From NCBI GenBank assembly GCA_030849465.1, contig JARVLF010000008.1, forward strand, positions 124,001 through 188,000: a DNA stretch of 64,000 nt, written 5' to 3'. This stretch comes from Moesziomyces globuligerus (lineage: Eukaryota; Basidiomycota; Ustilaginomycetes; Ustilaginales; Ustilaginaceae). This document shows, piece after piece, positions 59,201 through 64,000 of the stretch. Each line of letters opens with the position of its first letter. Position 1 is the stretch's first letter. Both the position numbers and the translations under genes were made by a program. The notes under the pieces are model-generated. The model saw only the letters and a program-made list of their open reading frames with translations. It did not search any database and was not told the DNA's origin.

Positions 59201-61036
59201 AGCAGACGACTCGGGCTGGTTGCCGTCCTCGGGGGCTGTCTTGTCACTGACTGGTGAGAGAGCGGTGCGCTGCTGCGGGACGAAGCGCGGGTCGAGATAC
59301 ACGAGGCCCGCCTGGTTGCCAGCGCCACACGCACCGACGAGGCCGTGTCGCTTGGACGACCCCGGCTCGACATCGGCGAGCTTGCGCCTTGCGATGCTGT
59401 GCAGACTACCGTGCGAGCGCACCTGGTCGGAGCAGCGGAGCGCCACGACGGTCTTGTCCTTGGCCGCACCGTTGGTCCTGGCGCCGGCATGATCGGCAGC
59501 AGAAGAGCCGTAGAGGTCGTCGTCGAGATCGAGGTCCATCTCGTTGCCGTTGGCGGCGCCATCCACCTGGGCCTGCTTCTCTTCGTGGCTGAGGGCGACC
59601 TTGACAGGGACGAGGTCGTAGAGCGCAGCATCGCCCGCCATCGACGCGGCAAAGAGCATGTCGACCTTGGCTGCGGCGGCGTCGTTGGCGTACGAGGGGA
59701 CGGCGAGGCACGAGGGCGGCGGACCGCTCGCTGCGCCGAGCTCATCCGAGGCGCCGAGGTGGTCGAGGCGTTCGAGACGGAAGCCCTCTACGTTTCTGCC
59801 GTCCATGTGGCAGCGAAGGCGGTAGAGGTCGCCGTTGTGCAGGCTGAGCACGGCCTCGGTGTCGGCGGTGAAGACGAGCTGCGAAGCCTGCAGGTCATCG
59901 AGGCCGGGCACGTCGAGCGTCGATTCGGGTTCGAGCGACGAGATGGTCTTGAACCAAGGGTTGAGCGCGGTGACGACGACTCTGCCGCTCTGGTCGACGT
60001 GGAGGATGGCGGACATGGTGACGACGAGCACGCCTCCGAGCGCCTGTGGGCAGGGGAGCATGTAGAGGCAGTCGTGGGGCAGCGGCGAGCTGGTGGTGAC
60101 GACGGGATGCGCAGAGCGGTGGTTGCCGTCGTCGAGCAGCGCCGCCGCCGAGCCGAGGGTGGCTCCGTCGAGCGAGGCCGAGAGGTCGAGGGTAAAGAGG
60201 TAGACGGCGAACGAGTCTTTGCGCTGTGTCAGCAGGCCTGTCCAGGTGGGCGAGTGATCAAACAGGACGGCGAGGGTAGGTTTTTGGAAGCCGGGGAGGA
60301 AGCAAAAGTGCTTGAGGTTGCGGATCTTGGGGTCGACCTCGCGCATGGTGAGGACGAAGGAAGGCGAGTAGGGCAAGCTCTCCATGTGCTTTGCCGCGGC
60401 CATCGCAGCTGCATCCGAGGCATCCAGGCCATCCTGGGGGAGATCGAAGCCGAGGTCGTCGTCGAGGTCAAAGTCGGCCGTGTCGCGGTAGAAGGGAAGG
60501 ATGGCGAGCGCATCGTGGGGCAGCTGCAGCGCTGCACACCTGGAGAGCGGATCGACGCTGAGCGTAGGTCTGAACATGGGCGGTGTGCCGTTGAGCAGCT
60601 GAGTTGCACGCTCGTAGGTATGGATCGAGACGGTCTCGAGGTCGTCGATGGCGTCATTCCATTCTAGCAGCGCGAGCTTGGCGTCGGCGAACGAGACGAG
60701 CAGCCTGTGACGGGCGTCGTTGTCGCTAGCGAGCGTCTGTACGCGCTGTAGTCCAGTCACCGTGCCGAAGAGGGTGTGCTGGCGGGCGAGGCACAGCGTA
60801 TGACCGGGCGTTGCATCTGCATGTGCATCTGCGACGGAGGGCGACGCGCGCTGATAGACGTCGTAGATGGTCAGCAGATCGTCGCGAGCAGTCACGAGCT
60901 GGGTACGAAGGCGGCCGCGGTGATGGAACGAGTGCTGCTGGTCCGAGGGCGAGGCCGAGTGGTAGTGGAGATTGACAAAGATCGCATGGCTGCTACCGCC
61001 GGGAGCGATCTCCTGCTGGTGGAGCGCGCTCGCCAT
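56285..61036 (-). CDS. CFT1: Cft1/CPSF1, large subunit of the cleavage and polyadenylation factor
   Basis: Large beta-propeller scaffold of CPF/CPSF that organises mRNA 3'-end cleavage and polyadenylation in the nucleus. One exon, 1,583 residues, taken from the ATG at 61036 (MASALHQQEIAPGG); the frame opens further upstream at a GTG through a poly-Ser tract that is more likely 5' UTR. The N-terminal third has the MMS1/CPSF N-terminal propeller pattern (TGLQRVQTLAS, LLVSFADAKLALLEWN, NLKHFCFLPGFQKPTLAVL). The C-terminal third has the CPSF-A region, with LLLSTCGQKLYVRALEKEEW, RVLKNLVLLSDAKKSLHLLAFQEEPYR and LVRSVLHTAALNPRAFR (each block partly quoted). Acidic and Ala-rich inserts explain the extra length against yeast Cft1 (1,357). 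It is divergent from the WW-domain gene. Confidence 0.95.
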   Translation of the reverse strand: MASALHQQEIAPGGSSHAIFVNLHYHSASPSDQQHSFHHRGRLRTQLVTARDDLLTIYDVYQRASPSVADAHADATPGHTLCLARQHTLFGTVTGLQRVQTLASDNDARHRLLVSFADAKLALLEWNDAIDDLETVSIHTYERATQLLNGTPPMFRPTLSVDPLSRCAALQLPHDALAILPFYRDTADFDLDDDLGFDLPQDGLDASDAAAMAAAKHMESLPYSPSFVLTMREVDPKIRNLKHFCFLPGFQKPTLAVLFDHSPTWTGLLTQRKDSFAVYLFTLDLSASLDGATLGSAAALLDDGNHRSAHPVVTTSSPLPHDCLYMLPCPQALGGVLVVTMSAILHVDQSGRVVVTALNPWFKTISSLEPESTLDVPGLDDLQASQLVFTADTEAVLSLHNGDLYRLRCHMDGRNVEGFRLERLDHLGASDELGAASGPPPSCLAVPSYANDAAAAKVDMLFAASMAGDAALYDLVPVKVALSHEEKQAQVDGAANGNEMDLDLDDDLYGSSAADHAGARTNGAAKDKTVVALRCSDQVRSHGSLHSIARRKLADVEPGSSKRHGLVGACGAGNQAGLVYLDPRFVPQQRTALSPVSDKTAPEDGNQPESSAPTSFKYSKIFAVGTEAGGGVRMIASDAERDTSIAFVTTVKVGSTAEAQPSSGHIDLRGGATLSAGELLGGGQVARITATSLQVLSASSCEVLHEIALSGPPVVRASVDAQQYAVLHTADGETLVYGYHIDAAEFTRIDLATAQDGAAAIVAANVFRDTYGHVELALRRNRASRHAEAGSDANAPLPPTARTLTSLDADDEEVDYGDDELASGANGNDAGVNGKQSEDAEVVAAAYLFALDAEGATRIWTLPGLELVWKNASLAAQPQRLRYEERGHGELAREQVAELADARACHVGDMLSIVSLTTDHFVSVYRSNAFASPDELRKIQASVSDDSQAARAMGLTFNKVHVQVLAVSGARVFEANGTSPVGYRVGAVQLEPFAIPIGADRRGGVQAVEANALVLHGGGREAQASVLCWTHEAGYRVLDWADGDLACAASLPATAGLAEYAYCDRAGRLWLGRVPEGLYSTTSWMSSVIRTGREYTQVVAHDATHTVVAASVQPCRFVLFDDDGEPIRTGNEVDEANEAAHPSAGKRGALELFIDEDRTTAADGFEFEANETVTALEIVRLDAPSTVSGRKQFVAAGTTTFHGEDRTAKGAVYLFEVIEVVAGKYQLGRDLRLKLICRDDSRAPVTAVAELNGLLLSTCGQKLYVRALEKEEWLISVAFLDGPFYITSMRVLKNLVLLSDAKKSLHLLAFQEEPYRFVDLGREIHDHHANLGHFLVYNDRLSLVSTSVETLGGISGFGTLAGVIRLYEYAPHVSTTLGGHRLLLRSEFQTASAAVGASVCRGRWLSDSELRGREEGRSRLLLAKANGALEALAATEERVARRLHLLQGQLVRSVLHTAALNPRAFRAVRNDFVPRALAKGVLDARLLDKFLYLSRPKMLEAVRTLSGLFDGLDQIKPSRKRKTPPKDSTEHQETDQANPETIDDDEEQHDLASIEHARLQSEHKRVQLILKDLLRLRLGFEPV

Positions 61037-61457
61037 GCTGCCGCTGCTGCTACTGCTACTGCTGCTGCTGCTGCTGCAAAGGCGGCTGTGAGGAAGCGCT
61101 GGGCTGGGTATGGGCGAGCAGTTGTGGTGGCAGCAGTGTTGGTCCAAAGGCGCAAGAGCCAACCAGAAGTCTGACAGCTTTCGTCCAACACCACCCACCT
61201 CCGAGTTCCGAGCACGCGATAAAATTTACATTAAATCCGCAAAAATGAAGCCCAGAAATGCAGCAGAAAAGGAAAGAGAAATATGAAAACAAAAAGAGAG
61301 TTTCAGGGTTCTCTCTTTCGACGCGTCAGTCGGACGGTCGGACGGAATCCGCATCCACGCTCGCTCCAACTGATTGAGTGCGAGCAAAGCCAGGGTCTCT
61401 GCTCTGAGCCGGCCATCGTCACGACCATCTGCAACCCCACACGCACTGCTTTCGTCA
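61037..61457. promoter_or_regulatory. Divergent upstream region of CFT1 and the WW-domain gene
   Basis: 421 bp between start codons. Contains a CTG/AGC trinucleotide tract (61043-61077) just before the CFT1 ATG and an A-rich stretch (61222-61300), the most AT-rich piece nearby, probably the core promoter area. Confidence 0.55.
61043..61077. repeat. CTG trinucleotide tract in the CFT1 leader
   Basis: ctg units interrupted by cta. It would encode poly-Ser if translated from a non-ATG start. Confidence 0.85.
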
Positions 61458-62747
61458 ATGCTCCAAGAAGACGAGGCCGTCGACTATGGCGAGGAGGAGT
61501 TCGCCGCAGTCCCCGTCACGGCTGCGCACGACGAGGTGCAGCTCATGCTCGACGACGACGTTGCACCCGCCGACACCGACACGCACACCACACCCGTAGA
61601 GCAGCTTGCAAGCCCGGCTGCTGCATCCGCAAGCGCCTCATTGATCGATGCAGCTTCCGAAACCTTGGAGACCACGCAAGATGCTGCTGGGCCGGCGCGC
61701 GAGAAACCTCGTGCTTCTGCGCCGATAGCGGGTGGGAAGAACGAGTCGAGCCAGCGCGGCAGCCGGTCGGACGAGAGGCGTGGCGCGTCGGACGAGCGCG
61801 CTCGATCGAGGCGCGACGACGGGACGCTGCCGGCTGGATGGCGGGCGATCGAGTCGCGCTCGGGCACGCACGAGGTGTACTACTACAACGAGCGCACGGG
61901 CGAGAGCAGCTGGCAGCGACCGGGCGAGCCGGCGCGTGGCGCTGCGGCGGTGGGCGCCAAGCCGAGCGCATCGGCCAAGAAGAAGAGCAAGAAGAAGAAC
62001 AAGCGCGCGCGCGAGGCTGCTGCACACGCCGCATCCACCCGCCCTGGCGCCTCTGCTGCCGTTTCGAGCCAGGGCGAGGCGGCTCGGACCGATGCGGTGT
62101 CTTCGCCGCCGAGCCAGGGGTTGAGCATCAAGGGTGCTGCGCAGCGCAGCGCGGACCCCGTACGCGCCAAGCAGGGCGTCGAGCAGCGAGCCGTACGCAC
62201 GGAAACCGCGTCGGGGGACAAGCGCAAGCGCGACGCAGCTGTGCGCGACGAGAGCCGAGGAGGCGGCGAGCATCGCTCACCCGTCTCGACGCCGAGCTCT
62301 GGCAAAGCCAACGGACAAGCAGACAAGGGATCGGACAAGCGGCCACGGACGACGGACGAGACACGGCGCGAGACGCGAGCGGCCGAGCGTACGGAGCGTA
62401 CGGAGCGTACGGACGAGGCAGCGCGCGATCGACGGACGGGCGATTCGTGGCGACCGACCAACGAGCCTGCCGCGCGCAGCGGTGCACGCTATGCTGAGCG
62501 ACGACGCGAGCCGGATGCACGCGAGCGAGAAGCGCGGAGCGAACGAGCTCGCCCCTCAGTGCGCGAGCGCGAGTACGAGCGGCCACAACGCACCAACGGT
62601 GGGCCTAGCGGTGCGCGTGTGCACGAGGACCGAACGCGCGACCGTCCGGCACGCACCCATGCTCAACCGACCGAAGTGAGCTCGATCAACTCGACGCACG
62701 CGCACACGAAGCGCACCTGGGGCTCCACACCTGTCGATTCCAAATAA
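61458..62747 (+). CDS. WW-domain protein with basic, Arg/Glu/Ser-rich tail
   Basis: 429 residues, one exon, first ATG at 61458; the frame opens earlier at a TTG. An acidic start (EDEAVDYGEEEFAAV) leads into an Ala/Thr/Ser-rich linker. One WW domain spans about residues 129-161: LPAGWRAIESRSGTHEVYYY, then NERTGESSWQRP, with both tryptophans and the final proline in place. After it comes a Lys-rich NLS-like run (KKKSKKKNKRAR), then a long disordered Arg/Glu/Ser/Ala tail with ERT repeats (9-bp DNA repeat near 62395-62415). WW domains bind Pro-rich ligands. The RS/ER-like tail and nuclear signal suggest a role near transcription or splicing, which is inference. No orthologue is named. Confidence 0.8.
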   Translation: MLQEDEAVDYGEEEFAAVPVTAAHDEVQLMLDDDVAPADTDTHTTPVEQLASPAAASASASLIDAASETLETTQDAAGPAREKPRASAPIAGGKNESSQRGSRSDERRGASDERARSRRDDGTLPAGWRAIESRSGTHEVYYYNERTGESSWQRPGEPARGAAAVGAKPSASAKKKSKKKNKRAREAAAHAASTRPGASAAVSSQGEAARTDAVSSPPSQGLSIKGAAQRSADPVRAKQGVEQRAVRTETASGDKRKRDAAVRDESRGGGEHRSPVSTPSSGKANGQADKGSDKRPRTTDETRRETRAAERTERTERTDEAARDRRTGDSWRPTNEPAARSGARYAERRREPDAREREARSERARPSVREREYERPQRTNGGPSGARVHEDRTRDRPARTHAQPTEVSSINSTHAHTKRTWGSTPVDSK

Positions 62748-62789
62748 ACGTCCCCAGGAAATGCTATAGAACGATCTCGGGGTGCAGTC

Positions 62790-63687
62790 CTAGATTAGCC
62801 AACCTGAATAGACGGTGTTGGTCGGCGTGTTGGGTGGGGTTGAGATGGGGTGGGGGGATTGGGGCCATTGGAGGATGAATCGATCGACCAAGGGGCGTAC
62901 GAGGCGGGCGGTGAGAGAGAGGCTCTTGACGCGGGCAAACGACTCGACGTAGATCAACTTTGGCGAGCTGATGCCCAGCCACTTTTTTCCAGCCGAGCGT
63001 GTGCAAGTGATTTCGTGAGGTTTCAGTGGGGCTGTAGGTTGGAGGAGTTTTGGGAAAGGGACTTACACGAAGGAGGTAGACGGCTAGGACGATAGGTAGG
63101 CAAGTGCCTGGACCGTTCATGAGTATGACGTCTGCAAAGATGGTGCGTCTGTACAGCGGGCGTAGTGCGATGTGATGGAGACAGAATGCGATGCTGTATG
63201 CCAATGAGAGCGGGGTGGAGATGAAGCTTTGATGTACGTTTCTCGCGCGCGGGATGTTTACCACTTGCGTCTCTGTTCTGGAGCCCAGCTTGGATTCGAG
63301 CTGCTTGGCTTTATCGAGGCTGAACCTGTCTCCGGAGGAGATGAGGTAGATGCGGCGAGCATAGCGGTGGGTGGGGAGCGCCGAGACCAGCTGCAGCAAC
63401 TCGGTGGTATGACCGCCCGAACCCAGAAAGACACCCACCGTATACGCGCGCACCTTGTCCGATCCAGCCCTTTGCGCAACACGGCGACGTTGACGAGAGG
63501 GCAGAATGGCGATCAAGCGTACAACGGCGAGGGCGGTGATGAGGCTCAAGGCCAAAACCGTGCGCACGGACGGCAACGGTGGGACGAGGTAGAGGAGCAA
63601 GCTCGGCGGAAGCAGCTCGTTGATCGGCCGTCGAAGCATCTGCTTGCCCGCCTCGAGCGAGTCTGCTATCCACTCGATCGTGCCCAT
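62790..63687 (-). CDS. ALG14: Alg14, membrane anchor of the UDP-GlcNAc transferase in N-glycan synthesis
   Basis: Alg14 anchors the catalytic Alg13 at the cytosolic face of the ER, where the pair adds the second GlcNAc to dolichol-PP-GlcNAc. Exons 63067-63687 and 62790-62981; intron 62982-63066 (85 nt, gtaagt...aaaaag, phase 0). The spliced protein is 270 residues from the ATG at 63687 (MGTIEWIADS); the frame extends upstream only to a GTG. Features: an N-terminal hydrophobic stretch (about residues 28-65) for membrane anchoring, the glycosyltransferase block VFLGSGGHTTELLQL (about 85-100), RIYLISSGDRFSLDKA, and VILMNGPGTCLPIVLAVYLL. Exon 2 has PKLIYVESFARVKSLSLTARL and the terminal YSGWLI, both typical. 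It is convergent with the WW-domain gene (42 bp between stops). Confidence 0.95.
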
Positions 63688-64000
63688 CGTTGCACTCCCC
63701 CGACCACCGTTGTTGGAGACGCTTCGAGACTGGTGCGGACGGTTCGGAGAGCGGATGCAATCCTCCGAACGGCAGCTCAGCGTGCTTGTCAAGGGTCCTC
63801 CCTCCACGTTGCCGACCCACTCCGACTCCCGAAAAATGGTCGTAGCTGTTGCATACGAGAGCCTAACAAGCTGAACCTCCCACGGCCGATCGACGCGCGC
63901 AGATGTGCAAATCGCGCTCCGAGCCGCTCGGATGGGATCAGCCCATTTCGACCCAAGCGCCCGGCTCAAACGTCTCTGCTCGAGCGTTGTTGCTGTCACA
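63688..64000. other. Upstream of ALG14 to window end
   Basis: 313 bp; an open frame without an ATG continues through it, and nothing conserved was seen. It probably holds the ALG14 promoter. Confidence 0.45.

Noticed and set aside
57722..60667. Long plus-strand frames (511 and 440 codons)
   Set aside because: Antisense shadows of CFT1.

Overview
The window looks like nuclear DNA of a basidiomycete smut fungus (Ustilaginales; Ustilago, Sporisorium or Pseudozyma type). The evidence is GC-rich DNA with very long shadow frames on both strands, canonical fungal genes that are mostly intron-poor, short introns (about 67-125 nt), and large low-complexity stretches inside conserved proteins. The lineage is inferred from gene style and not from a database match. 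I support 23 protein-coding loci, one of them probably broken. I recognised no rRNA, tRNA, CRISPR array or transposon. Start codons were chosen at ATG; several long frames open at TTG or GTG and were trimmed.

Layout. 1-10624 (-): TRA1, the SAGA/NuA4 scaffold, cut off at the window edge before its kinase-like domain. It is divergent from PIK1, a phosphatidylinositol 4-kinase (11733-15593, +). Next come an ornithine-cyclodeaminase-family protein and a small three-exon gene that may be dynactin p22. ATG18 (-) and ATG10 (+) follow as a head-to-head autophagy pair sharing a 331-bp promoter. A 1,154-residue Ser/Pro-rich protein of unknown function (20352-23816, -) sits next to about 3.8 kb without a supportable gene. 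RRP9 (U3 snoRNP WD40 protein) closes this half.

29822-32308 (-) is the most distinctive region. It holds three tandem paralogues of a small, secreted, cysteine-containing protein with one conserved phase-1 intron, a TATA box 40-60 bp upstream of each ATG, and a shared 9-bp promoter motif. They lie between the housekeeping genes RRP9 and GID9. The copy nearest RRP9 carries a frameshift, and its promoter motif has expanded into about 25 tandem copies. This is the layout expected of a smut candidate-effector cluster, and I do not recognise the family.

The right half is mostly core machinery: GID9/FYV10 (GID ubiquitin ligase), an NLI-interacting-factor-type HAD protein, an unknown multi-pass membrane protein, a PSH1-like RING E3 ligase, arginase, SUB2 (DEAD-box mRNA export/splicing helicase with an unusual 545-nt GC-AG intron), a small SAM methyltransferase with a 14-nt microexon, a 1,779-residue acidic repeat protein of unknown function, RPS26 with a 790-nt first intron, CFT1 (mRNA 3'-end processing), a WW-domain protein and ALG14 (N-glycan assembly). 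Functional neighbours worth noting are the phosphoinositide/autophagy group PIK1-ATG18-ATG10 and the mRNA-maturation genes SUB2 and CFT1. No operon-like logic is implied.
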